64,000 nucleotides of DNA from Hexactinellida sp. DTS-2022. Its lineage: Eukaryota; Porifera; Hexactinellida. Positions 44,084-54,012 of this stretch are shown piece after piece; position 1 is the first letter of the stretch; the number at the start of each line of letters is the position of its first letter. The translations under genes and the position numbers were made by a program. The stretch is taken from NCBI GenBank assembly GCA_028753945.1, contig JAPNXP010000007.1:1364001-1428000 (forward strand), read 5' to 3'. The notes below the pieces were generated by a model. It was not told the origin of the DNA. It saw only the letters and a program-made list of their open reading frames with translations, and ran no database searches.

Positions 44084-44886
44084 TGTTGTAGGCGAAATTG
44101 AGTTTCAGTCCAAATTGAGTCTCAATTTCGCCTAGTCCAAATTGAGACTCATTTTGGACTAGTCCAAATTGAGTCTCATTTTCGTCTAGGCGAAATTGAG
44201 TCATACTTATAGAAAATGTTTAAATAAATATTATGGGTTATTAAAAATTAATTATTCCCCAGGTCGAATCCAGTTATTTCTTCACTTCTAAATGTGTATA
44301 CTGGTAAAACGAGTATGCTGAATACGAATTTGACACTCACAAATTTCTAATACAAATATTTATTGTTGTTATTGATAATATAGGCAAACAAATTTGTAAA
44401 ATATTAGGATTTACATAGATATTAGACGGTTATTTTAAGTTATTTCATATGCTAAATACGAATTTAGAATTATCTACTTGCAACTAAGGTCTGTTTGTTG
44501 TTAAAGTTGGGGAATTAATGACTAAGAATAAGATTGAGATTTTAAATTATAAGTAAGTAAGCAAACAAGTATCATATAGTTATGTATATAGAATAATATT
44601 GAATACTTTACAAAATGAATACGAGTCCTTTTGTAAGATAATTATATTGCAGTGTAAACTGTAAATTATGCATGATAAATTGATAATGAATTAAGTGGAA
44701 TAGTGAAGTATTCCCTAGCAAACGCGAACGAGATTATAGGCACGTAATAAATATTTATCCTAATCTACTCGCGAATTCAAACCATTTCACTCAAGACACC
44801 AGTTTAATCTTCAATACATATCATTATCAATACATTCACTACATAAACAGAATATAATTAAACGGACACATTCTTTACTGATAAGC

Positions 44887-45175
44887 TGGTACTTGTTAGT
44901 TGTATTAATAGTTGGCTGGCTTGTTAATTGTGTTAATAGTTGGCTGGCTTGTTAGTTGTATTAATAGTTGGCTGGCTTGTTAGTTGTGTTAATAGTTGGC
45001 TGGCTTGTTAGTTGTATTAATAGTTGGCTGGCTTGTTAGTTGTGTTAATAGTTGGCTGGCTTGTTAGTTGTATTAATAGTTGGCTAGCTTGTTAGTTGTA
45101 TTAATAGTTGGCTGGCTTGTTAGTTGTATTAATAGTTGGCTGGCTTGTTAGTTGTATTAATAGTTGGCTGGGTTG
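44887..45175. repeat. 28-bp minisatellite inside the Ginger-type element
   Basis: About ten head-to-tail units of TTGTTAGTTG-TATTAATAGT-TGGCTGGC, differing mostly at one position (TTGTATT or TTGTGTT, alternating in part). It lies just upstream of the plus-strand integrase gene and has no counterpart on the right arm. Confidence 0.95.
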
Positions 45176-45292
45176 ATGATTGTTTTGTAAATTTGGTTTT
45201 TAAAAAAACCTGTGCAGTTATTGGTTTGAGGCAAGGTGAGGCGATGGTCGAGGTTTTGAGGTAATTAAGAATGTTAACAGGATCCCAATTGG

Positions 45293-47272
45293 ATGAGGAG
45301 TAGGCTACGTTATTGCGTAATGCAGATAGATGATATAAAGGTACTATACTACAGGGAACAAGATGTCCGAGGTATACCACGACCCCGTTTACGCGTAGTA
45401 CCCAAGGAAGACCTATGGGACACACTGGTGCTCGCACATACGGAGCTGTCTCATGGGGGACGCGATAGGATGCAAGCCTACTTCCTAGAGCATATGTACC
45501 ACATCCCTCGTGAGGTTACAGTCCTCTTTCTACGCCTGTGCCCTATCTGTCAGTCAAGCAAAGGGAGAAAGTCCACACAGAAAATAATTCACAAGCCGAT
45601 CATACCTGCAGGGGTTGGCGTACGTGGACAGGCTGATCTGGTCGACTTGCAGTTAAGTCCTGATAACGGGTACAAGTTCATCCTCAATTACCAAGACTGC
45701 TTCAGCAAGTTCGTCGTCCTGAGACCACTCAAATCCAAGACAGCAGCGGAGGTGTCACAGTGCTTGGTGCGTATCTTCTGTGAGCATGGCCCACCTCATA
45801 TCCTGCACACAGATAACGGCACTGAGTTCGCGAATAAGACACTGATCGATCTTCTACACAAGCTGTGGTCAAGCACACGTATCGTACACGGCAGGCCTCG
45901 TCACCCACAGGATCAGGGGAGCGTGGAGCGTGCTAATGGCGACTTCAAGAAGCTACTCTACGCCCGGCTCAAGGATGAGAAGAAAGCCCAGAACGAGTGG
46001 GTGAGTGTCTTACATTATGTTCAATACTCTAAGAATATTGCACATCACCGTGGTATTAATGCCACTCCCTATTCTGTGCATTTTGGACGAACCCCGCCCG
46101 ATCTCAGTGTGGACATGTCACTACCCAGGGAAGTGGTCCAGCCACTCGAGACAGAGGACCAACTGGAACAAGCCCTCGATAGCAGACAAGTGATTGAGTA
46201 TGCCTCTCAGGACTCTGCTACGCCCACAGCTCTACCTTCACCCAGTCTCATCCCACTGTCACATCTATCCTTGCAGGCGTCACCTAGTGGAGCGGATATG
46301 CTAGGTGCTACTGCGCCGCCACCTGGGTCCAGCTTCTCGCTGCCTACTTGCTCCTATGACCCAGATGCTAACGATTGGCCCTCTGATACTTTTCTCTTAG
46401 ACTCACAGCAAGCTGGAAGTAGCCAAGATAACGATTCACCAACTGGGTCTCCCCTTCTTAATCCGCCCTCGTGCTTAGATGTGGACTCTTGCGAGGATTC
46501 ATACGACATGAGTGTGCGCCCACTGATTGGATGTCAGACTACTCCCTTCTTCGACCTCTCTCCGATAGTTCCTGCACCCTCGGTACAGACGCCACCTACC
46601 TGCGTAGTATACCCGCTTGATCCAGTCCCTTCCTGCGGTATATGCCACATTACTGACGACAATGAAACTACAGCCTGTAGTCATTGCCGGGCTGAATTTT
46701 ATAGCTGGCATCTTACGTGTATAGCCTCTGTGGCTGCCTATGCGGACGCAGGTGACCAGTACTTCTGTGAATCGGACCAGTTCTGCAAGAGTGCTCTGGA
46801 TACCGCACGCAGACGCCGCAATAGCTGGCTAGCACTGAAGAAACAGGGAGGTAGCATGATCGAGTCAAGTAGGAAACGGTTCAAGCCTCTAGAGCTCGGC
46901 GACAACGTCCGGATACCTATCCCTAGTGTTGACAGAGCCCCTATTGGCCCTACCAGCCTGGTTGGCACTGTGACCGACATATACTCAGAGGGAGGCGCAT
47001 TCCAAGTAGGCACTAAGCATGGTACGATCAAGACTGCTTTCACTCGCTCAGATTTGACCCCATGTGGTACAAGTCAACTCCTCCTGCCTACTGATGTCCC
47101 AGACCAGGAGCTATCCGTCAGAACGGCTGCCAGGTTGGAGGCAGGCGGACCTAGTATCATATCTTGCCACTGCAAGAAGACGTGCCTCTCCAAACGCTGC
47201 ATGTGCTACAAGAAGCAGGTCAAGTGCAACTCTAAATGTCACAGTAGCACTACGTGCAACAATAAACATTAA
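45293..47272 (+). CDS. Ginger/KRBA2-SCAND3-type DDE integrase, plus arm
   Basis: An intact 659-codon gene for an integrase-type transposase. An H2C2 zinc finger (H49, H54, C83, C86) is followed by the DDE core: GQADLVDLQ (D118), LHTDNGTEF (D174) and DQGSVERANGDFKK (E212), then INATPYSVHFGR. A long proline/serine-rich linker leads to a PHD/RING-like cysteine cluster (SCGICHI...CSHC...HLTC, about 448-478) and a C-terminal cysteine-rich CXC-like motif (CHCKKTCLSKRCMCY, about 628-642). The core and the tail are what I know from KRBA2/SCAND3-like proteins and Ginger-type transposons. The start at 45293 matches an internal Met in the other arm, whose frame extends 41 codons further upstream. Confidence 0.9.
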   Translation: MRSRLRYCVMQIDDIKVLYYREQDVRGIPRPRLRVVPKEDLWDTLVLAHTELSHGGRDRMQAYFLEHMYHIPREVTVLFLRLCPICQSSKGRKSTQKIIHKPIIPAGVGVRGQADLVDLQLSPDNGYKFILNYQDCFSKFVVLRPLKSKTAAEVSQCLVRIFCEHGPPHILHTDNGTEFANKTLIDLLHKLWSSTRIVHGRPRHPQDQGSVERANGDFKKLLYARLKDEKKAQNEWVSVLHYVQYSKNIAHHRGINATPYSVHFGRTPPDLSVDMSLPREVVQPLETEDQLEQALDSRQVIEYASQDSATPTALPSPSLIPLSHLSLQASPSGADMLGATAPPPGSSFSLPTCSYDPDANDWPSDTFLLDSQQAGSSQDNDSPTGSPLLNPPSCLDVDSCEDSYDMSVRPLIGCQTTPFFDLSPIVPAPSVQTPPTCVVYPLDPVPSCGICHITDDNETTACSHCRAEFYSWHLTCIASVAAYADAGDQYFCESDQFCKSALDTARRRRNSWLALKKQGGSMIESSRKRFKPLELGDNVRIPIPSVDRAPIGPTSLVGTVTDIYSEGGAFQVGTKHGTIKTAFTRSDLTPCGTSQLLLPTDVPDQELSVRTAARLEAGGPSIISCHCKKTCLSKRCMCYKKQVKCNSKCHSSTTCNNKH

Positions 47273-47334
47273 TAACTACAGTAATATACGTATGCCGGTA
47301 GAAATACTGAGCCTACGTATATTACCTGTAGCTA
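47273..47334. repeat. centre of the Ginger palindrome
   Basis: GTAATATACGTA and its complement flank a 21-base loop between the two stop codons. This segment and the last 18 codons of both genes differ between arms at about eight sites in 65 bases, while the next 1.9 kb of each arm looks identical. Confidence 0.85.
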
Positions 47335-49437
47335 TTAGTGTTTATTGTTACATGTAGTGCTACTGTGACACTTGGAGTTACACTTGACCTGCTTCTTGTA
47401 GCACATGCAGCGTTTGGAGAGGCACGTCTTCTTGCAGTGGCAAGATATGATACTAGGTCCGCCTGCCTCCAACCTGGCAGCCGTTCTGACGGATAGCTCC
47501 TGGTCTGGGACATCAGTAGGCAGGAGGAGTTGACTTGTACCACATGGGGTCAAATCTGAGCGAGTGAAAGCAGTCTTGATCGTACCATGCTTAGTGCCTA
47601 CTTGGAATGCGCCTCCCTCTGAGTATATGTCGGTCACAGTGCCAACCAGGCTGGTAGGGCCAATAGGGGCTCTGTCAACACTAGGGATAGGTATCCGGAC
47701 GTTGTCGCCGAGCTCTAGAGGCTTGAACCGTTTCCTACTTGACTCGATCATGCTACCTCCCTGTTTCTTCAGTGCTAGCCAGCTATTGCGGCGTCTGCGT
47801 GCGGTATCCAGAGCACTCTTGCAGAACTGGTCCGATTCACAGAAGTACTGGTCACCTGCGTCCGCATAGGCAGCCACAGAGGCTATACACGTAAGATGCC
47901 AGCTATAAAATTCAGCCCGGCAATGACTACAGGCTGTAGTTTCATTGTCGTCAGTAATGTGGCATATACCGCAGGAAGGGACTGGATCAAGCGGGTATAC
48001 TACGCAGGTAGGTGGCGTCTGTACCGAGGGTGCAGGAACTATCGGAGAGAGGTCGAAGAAGGGAGTAGTCTGACATCCAATCAGTGGGCGCACACTCATG
48101 TCGTATGAATCCTCGCAAGAGTCCACATCTAAGCACGAGGGCGGATTAAGAAGGGGAGACCCAGTTGGTGAATCGTTATCTTGGCTACTTCCAGCTTGCT
48201 GTGAGTCTAAGAGAAAAGTATCAGAGGGCCAATCGTTAGCATCTGGGTCATAGGAGCAAGTAGGCAGCGAGAAGCTGGACCCAGGTGGCGGCGCAGTAGC
48301 ACCTAGCATATCCGCTCCACTAGGTGACGCCTGCAAGGATAGATGTGACAGTGGGATGAGACTGGGTGAAGGTAGAGCTGTGGGCGTAGCAGAGTCCTGA
48401 GAGGCATACTCAATCACTTGTCTGCTATCGAGGGCTTGTTCCAGTTGGTCCTCTGTCTCGAGTGGCTGGACCACTTCCCTGGGTAGTGACATGTCCACAC
48501 TGAGATCGGGCGGGGTTCGTCCAAAATGCACAGAATAGGGAGTGGCATTAATACCACGGTGATGTGCAATATTCTTAGAGTATTGAACATAATGTAAGAC
48601 ACTCACCCACTCGTTCTGGGCTTTCTTCTCATCCTTGAGCCGGGCGTAGAGTAGCTTCTTGAAGTCGCCATTAGCACGCTCCACGCTCCCCTGATCCTGT
48701 GGGTGACGAGGCCTGCCGTGTACGATACGTGTGCTTGACCACAGCTTGTGTAGAAGATCGATCAGTGTCTTATTCGCGAACTCAGTGCCGTTATCTGTGT
48801 GCAGGATATGAGGTGGGCCATGCTCACAGAAGATACGCACCAAGCACTGTGACACCTCCGCTGCTGTCTTGGATTTGAGTGGTCTCAGGACGACGAACTT
48901 GCTGAAGCAGTCTTGGTAATTGAGGATGAACTTGTACCCGTTATCAGGACTTAACTGCAAGTCGACCAGATCAGCCTGTCCACGTACGCCAACCCCTGCA
49001 GGTATGATCGGCTTGTGAATTATTTTCTGTGTGGACTTTCTCCCTTTGCTTGACTGACAGATAGGGCACAGGCGTAGAAAGAGGACTGTAACCTCACGAG
49101 GGATGTGGTACATATGCTCTAGGAAGTAGGCTTGCATCCTATCGCGTCCCCCATGAGACAGCTCCGTATGTGCGAGCACCAGTGTGTCCCATAGGTCTTC
49201 CTTGGGTACTACGCGTAAACGGGGTCGTGGTATACCTCGGACATCTTGTTCCCTGTAGTATAGTACCTTTATATCATCTATCTGCATTACGCAATAACGT
49301 AGTCTCTTCCTCATCCAATTGCGGTCGCTGGTAACATTCTTATTTGCCTCAAAACACCCGATCACCTCCTCAACCTCACCTCTCCCCAATAACTGCTTGC
49401 CAATTGGAATCTTTTCCAACTCGGAATGGAATATCAA
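47335..49437 (-). CDS. Ginger/KRBA2-SCAND3-type DDE integrase, minus arm
   Basis: An intact 700-codon gene, the inverted twin of 45293-47272. From its residue 45 onward the protein is the same as the other arm, with the same H2C2, DDE, PHD-like and CXC-like regions. It has 41 extra N-terminal residues (LEKIPIGKQLLGRGEVEEV region). The two arms differ upstream of the common region, including Arg-Lys here versus Arg-Ser there beside the common Met. This longer version is probably closer to the full-length protein. Convergent orientation with its twin suggests overlapping transcripts, an inference. Confidence 0.9.
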   Translation of the reverse strand: MIFHSELEKIPIGKQLLGRGEVEEVIGCFEANKNVTSDRNWMRKRLRYCVMQIDDIKVLYYREQDVRGIPRPRLRVVPKEDLWDTLVLAHTELSHGGRDRMQAYFLEHMYHIPREVTVLFLRLCPICQSSKGRKSTQKIIHKPIIPAGVGVRGQADLVDLQLSPDNGYKFILNYQDCFSKFVVLRPLKSKTAAEVSQCLVRIFCEHGPPHILHTDNGTEFANKTLIDLLHKLWSSTRIVHGRPRHPQDQGSVERANGDFKKLLYARLKDEKKAQNEWVSVLHYVQYSKNIAHHRGINATPYSVHFGRTPPDLSVDMSLPREVVQPLETEDQLEQALDSRQVIEYASQDSATPTALPSPSLIPLSHLSLQASPSGADMLGATAPPPGSSFSLPTCSYDPDANDWPSDTFLLDSQQAGSSQDNDSPTGSPLLNPPSCLDVDSCEDSYDMSVRPLIGCQTTPFFDLSPIVPAPSVQTPPTCVVYPLDPVPSCGICHITDDNETTACSHCRAEFYSWHLTCIASVAAYADAGDQYFCESDQFCKSALDTARRRRNSWLALKKQGGSMIESSRKRFKPLELGDNVRIPIPSVDRAPIGPTSLVGTVTDIYSEGGAFQVGTKHGTIKTAFTRSDLTPCGTSQLLLPTDVPDQELSVRTAARLEAGGPSIISCHCKKTCLSKRCMCYKKQVKCNSKCHSSTTCNNKH

Positions 49438-49960
49438 AGCCAGATCGAAACAAGAATTCCATGAAGAATCAGATTAAATAATTCGCAATTAATACGATAT
49501 GCCTATAAGAAACTCCATGGAGGTCTAAATTTCGAAATAGAAACGTGAAGCATGTTATTCAATAAGCTGTTAAATACCAGCCAACATACTTAGAATGATA
49601 TAGTAGTTACAAGCTTAGTTAATTAATGACCAAAAATTGTGTTCATAATAGAGAGACTTCATAATAAGCAAACTCATTAAATACAAGTGCAAGTTATACA
49701 ACCCCTATGTAAGTTGACAAATTGGGATCATAGGGTTTGTTCACAATCAATAAATCTTCATTAACTGACGAAATCTTTTTCACAATAAGCAGTACTGTAT
49801 GTTACAAGCTAGCATACAATCGGAATTCACTAGCCTTAACTGCAAAAGGCATGTCCATTATAATTTCAAGCGTCAAATATACGTTATTGTAGCTATGAAC
49901 GGAAGGAATCTCAACATTTTCAAACTTTTTATACTGACCCATAATATTTATTTAAACATT
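49438..49960. other. right non-coding part of the Ginger-type element
   Basis: AT-rich, no gene seen. It contains the presumed promoter side of the minus-strand integrase. It is not an inverted copy of 44236-45290 except for the last part, where ATTTATTTAAACATTTTC and ATAAGTATGACTCAAT mirror 44180-44235. Confidence 0.55.
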
Positions 49961-50097
49961 TTCTATAAGTATGACTCAATCTCGCCTAGACGAAAATGAG
50001 ACTCAATTTGGACTAGTCCAAAATGAGTCTCAATTTGGACTAGTCCAAAATGAGACTCAATCTCGCCTGGTACTCAATTTCGCCTACAACATATATA

Positions 50098-50586
50098 CTA
50101 GCGAGCTTCGCTTGCTAGGTCGCTTCGCGGCAGAACACAACCACGCACCAAACGCTTCGCGGTTGATGTGTGGTTTATATACTCCTAATATTGATTATAA
50201 AGCGTAAATAGGCGTAAATAGGCCTAAATAGTAAATTTAGCAATGTGAAATTTAGTGATGACGTCATCATGCGACAATGAGCTAGCTTATTGGCAATCTG
50301 GTGTGACCAACGTGCCGCATCATTAATGTGCATATTCTATTAAATTTTCAGATTTTTATCTCTTAAGGGCGCGAATTTTGTGCGATTAAGTGACTTTTCT
50401 GGGTTCTCGAAATGTGACATTGACGTCATAACTTGTCGAGGTGTGAGAAATTTTTTAAGTGGAAACCTCAACTTGTTGGCGGGTGCCAAAAGTTACCCCT
50501 ATATGCCAAAAATCACATTTGGAAACCGTCCACTTTCTTCAATTAACTCGGAACACACACCCAGCCTTGTGTTTTAATAGTATAGA
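50098..50586 (-). mobile_element. non-autonomous Helitron, family H1
   Basis: The 5' end A|TCTATACTATTAAAACAC is at 50586 and the 3' end AGCTCGCTAG|T at 50098. It has the H1 body and an altered hairpin (AACGCTTCGCGGTT). It lies 6 bp from the right end of the Ginger-type element. Non-coding. Confidence 0.9.
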
Positions 50587-50621
50587 TATATATTTATGAA
50601 CTTGTGTTTATCTCTAAAGGT

Positions 50622-51260
50622 TGAATTTAGGGAGTCCAAAAAGGCAAGCTACATCATCGGCATAGGCGCCGAAAGAGGGGGGTCTGGGGGGGTTTACCCT
50701 CCCTGGATTTTTTCAGGGAGGGTTTCACCCCCCCTGGCTGAGGAAACAGTCAGGGAGGGTATACCCTCCTGGTCAAGGACATTTTCTTTAATGATACACG
50801 TATATAACATAGACCCACAAGTTTTTTTCCATTTTCCATATTTTAATATATTTCTAAATAACGTTGGATGATTTATATATGTATACAATTATATCCGTCC
50901 AACATAATTAATTTTTAGCCACCATAGGCATCGTTTTTTTGATCTTTCACATTTAAATGTAAAGTTATACCCCCTGGCGCTGGAGAGTTTCGGCGCCTAT
51001 GATCATCGGGCATTGCGAAAATACACGATGTGCTAGAAGGATGGGACCTAGTGCATACGAAGGAAGGTGACTTTGAGGTAATTTTAATGTTTAAAACAGT
51101 GTCGTTGAGTTACGTATTCCTATGTTATACTATCTCCAGGAGTTGTATTCGGGAGTCAAAGGGAGACAAGATACTTGATTGAGTATCTCGTCGAAAAGCG
51201 ATTCGCTAGAGGGTTGAGACCAAGTACATTCGAAAGAGGGTGTTTTTGCAGTAATTCCAC
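50622..51260 (+). pseudogene. duplicated exon-like pair, first split by a MITE
   Basis: Two diverged copies of a roughly 105-bp unit, at 50622-51079 (with a MITE inside) and 51140-51255, each preceded by an acceptor-like TATCTCYAAAG/CAG and followed by GTAATT. The first reads LNLGSPKRQATS, then IHDVLEGWDLVHTKEGDFE once the MITE and one duplication are discounted. The second reads the same pattern with two stops. The function is unrecognised. They may be exons of an old host gene or of a transposon; the evidence is the shared pattern only. Confidence 0.35.
50661..51001. mobile_element. hAT-type MITE (CATAGGCGCCG ends)
   Basis: The inverted ends CATAGGCGCCGAAA are flanked by an exact 8-bp duplication, ATCATCGG (50653-50660 and 51002-51009). 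The body has G-rich GGGAGGGT and CCCTCCCTG repeats. It shares its terminal motif with 12423-20087 and 17910-18064. Confidence 0.93.
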
Positions 51261-53739
51261 TGTCAAAAACAGTATCATAGCGTTCAGCAGACGTATGTTA
51301 GGTTCATGTATACGTGTTGTACACAGATCTCAAAGATTTTAATAGATTTACATCAATTATGTGATGTTCACAATTGAAGATCAAATTTTTTTCAAATAAT
51401 GTCCGAGTTATAGCCTGCAATATCAGGCCTAACAGTAACCTTGAAATTGTGCAGTAGGGATCCACAAATAGATAGTAATATTTAACATAATGAATCACAT
51501 TTTTTGTTATTACTGCTTGACTATAAATAAAGGTTTTTTAAAACTGAATATTTGTCAATTTTCTTGTCCACTCACAGACTTACTGTTCCTAATCAATTCT
51601 AACGATTAGATTTTTATAATTATGCCCAGCAATTGCTCAGACGTCCGATATAAATTCACGATAAACAAAACAGTTTTGATAAAATTGAAATTTTCAATAG
51701 TGAACTCACATACTAATATATGTCTACAAAATTCAAGCTCTAGAGTAAATCCCACATACTATTTAGATCTTAAGCATACTTTCGGTCATTTTAAGACATT
51801 GGAACCAAAGTATTAATCGGGGTTGAAGTTTTATACTCATGTTAGACTCAACTTTTTTGAATGAATTGGAACTACCGCATCCCCTAATTCATATATAGGT
51901 AATTGGAACCCAAGCTTTCTCAGGGGAATGAGATATTACACTCATTTAAAACTAAAACTTTTAGTGAAAAAGTAGAAAAATTTCACCAGTGGCCCTCACA
52001 TAAGAAATGTAAAAAATTCGAATTCCATGTGCTATAATAAAGCTGTATTCGTTATTTGGATTCAACGCATCCTAGATAGGAATTTTTGGTAATTGAAATC
52101 TAAGATTTCCACCGGGAATGATCTATTATATCATGTTGATTTCAACTTTATTTTGAAATTTTTTATTGATATTCACGTAAATTACAAAAATGCTCTTATG
52201 CAAATTGTTCTAAGCTGATAATGAACTTGTGCTAAATCAAACCAGTAAGAAGACTAAATTTGTTTTTAGACATCCTTCAAATCGTCAAGTGCATCCGTGA
52301 TAACCCAAAACAGGTTAAAAGAGTGTAAATTGTGACTGTATATTTTCGGGGAGGCGGGACCATGATGGTAAGCAACCCATAAATTATGTATAGACTTTTA
52401 GGTTGAAGCAAAATTAAAAACACCAGTATTAAATTAGTAACTAACATAACATTTCTAATTTCTGGGGATGCACAAAGTTTTTTGTGACAAAGGCCAAACG
52501 AGAGCATTGTCCTGGGCCAGGGGCCCTATTCACCAACTTTTCTTAAGTTTTGCTTAATTAAGGTGATAGCCCCTTGGAAAAAAAGTTCATTGATTTCAAG
52601 TTAGATAGCGTTTTTTAACAGTACTTAGTAATAGTTTACCTGGAAATAGAATTGATCTAGCTTGAAATACTATAGAGTTATAGACAACAAAATAATTGCT
52701 CCTATATGAATCCATACAAGCATTGCCAAGCAGCTATACAACAGTATACAGCTAATTTAGTTCAAGGTTGGATTTGAACTTTACTAAACTAGTAGACTAA
52801 GAATCCAGATTAGTTTGTTGAATAGTTAATCATTTAATTTTTACATTTTTTCCTAAATTTGTGTATAATTGGAGGATAATTTTCTAACAAATATTTTGTC
52901 AATTACAACATCGATAAAATGTATTTCCGGAGACTAGTATCTTGCTCTTCGTATGATAAGAGACAAATTAGTCGTTTAGTTTACAAGTTTATCATATATA
53001 TTTTTGAGATGATATTGAGCAAACACTCTCCACTTTTTCGCGAGGAGAAAAAACGACATAAGGTTATTTTGGAGGCCATACGTCATCCAAATAATCGGAT
53101 TTAAATTTTACTTGATATTCATGAGGTTTACGTATGGGTGTATAGTTTAACAGGTATAGCCGATCTTTATAGAAATTTTTTAATTTCTGGTCCGCCCGAG
53201 GGGGAAATCACCCAAAAACTTATCTTTACTGGTCAATAACCTGTAGAAACAAAAAAATCCTAACTGAGTAGAAAAACATTTTACAAGCTTATAAAGTTTG
53301 GATGTTTTATCTATTATGCAAAAAGTGAAGTTATTTCGACTTAGTGGCTCCTCCAAAAAAAAGGTTTGAAACACTATTTATAGAAAACGAATAGTTAAGT
53401 TACTATACAGCTAATTCATGGGCCACAAAAAATGATAAAAATATTTTGGCCAGACACAGTTTTGTCTAAATTAACATAGATTTAGCATTAAAAAGAGAAT
53501 TTCTAATATTTAAGAATCTATACCTCATCAGGAATGGTAATATTAATTTGCTTGCTTAAGTAACCAATATGATATAACATAAATTGTCACTATAAATTTA
53601 AGTTATATGAATAAGTATATGAATTTGAACTCATTTACATTTCTAATCCTATCACTAAATATTAAAATGCAAGAAGAATGTAGTACTAAATCTAATAGTA
53701 TAGATCTTTGGAATTATTGGAAGAGTTGAAAAAGTAGCA
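51261..53739. other. no gene or clear repeat seen
   Basis: AT-rich, largely non-repetitive DNA. The short frame at 52919-53104 has no domain or splice support. It is flanked by few transposons compared with the rest of the window, so it may be intronic or intergenic host DNA. Confidence 0.4.
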
Positions 53740-53913
53740 CAGTGGATGCCGGTTATAAGCACATCGTCGGGAACTGCACTTCATGTGCTTATAACCGACA
53801 TGTTCTTATAACCGACATAAATTATACAGGGTATATGGCAACCGTTTTCCAACATAGTGTGCTTATATCCGATATGTTCTTATAACCGGTGTGCTTATAT
53901 CCGACATCTACTG
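53740..53913. mobile_element. pogo-like MITE, 174 bp
   Basis: The ends CAGTGGATGCCGGTTATAAG and, from the right, CAGTAGATGTCGGATATAAG are near-complementary, with TA at the right flank. GCTTATAACCGACATGTTC motifs repeat inside. CAGT ends and TA point to the pogo/Tc1 group. Confidence 0.75.
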
Positions 53914-54012
53914 TATAATGAAATTAAGGAAATTATGTCAAATCGAAAAGTATCTATTAAATTTACTTAGATCAAATTATATTCTATAAAAACAGATACA
54001 AATTAAACTATC

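Larger units (their letters stand above)
44084..50091. mobile_element. Ginger-type integrase DNA transposon, palindromic, 6 kb
   Basis: The ends are TGTTGTAGGCGAAATTGAG and its complement, fitting the TGTNR rule and 4-bp (here TATA) duplications of Ginger transposons. The terminal repeats (about 130 bp) are made of CAATTTGGACTAGTCC and GAGACTCAATTT sub-repeats. Inside are two convergent integrase genes (45293-47272 plus, 47335-49437 minus) that form a 4-kb near-perfect palindrome with a 21-base centre. Left of them are a 28-bp minisatellite and an old Helitron-like stretch (about 44290-44590). The element looks whole. Confidence 0.85.

Noticed and set aside
44083-44090. Using the TATA flanks alone to prove the Ginger insertion
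   Set aside because: Both flanks are in AT/TA-rich DNA, so a 4-bp match is expected by chance. The call rests on the long inverted ends and the integrase genes.
46005-46193. Short open frames mirrored in both Ginger arms (also 46499-46711, 46738-47043, 47064-47357 and their partners)
   Set aside because: They lie out of frame or antisense within the integrase genes. Their agreement between arms only reflects nucleotide identity of the arms.
53740-53913. Repeats of GCTTATAACCGACATG as operator sites
   Set aside because: They are symmetric parts of a small pogo-like MITE with CAGT ends.
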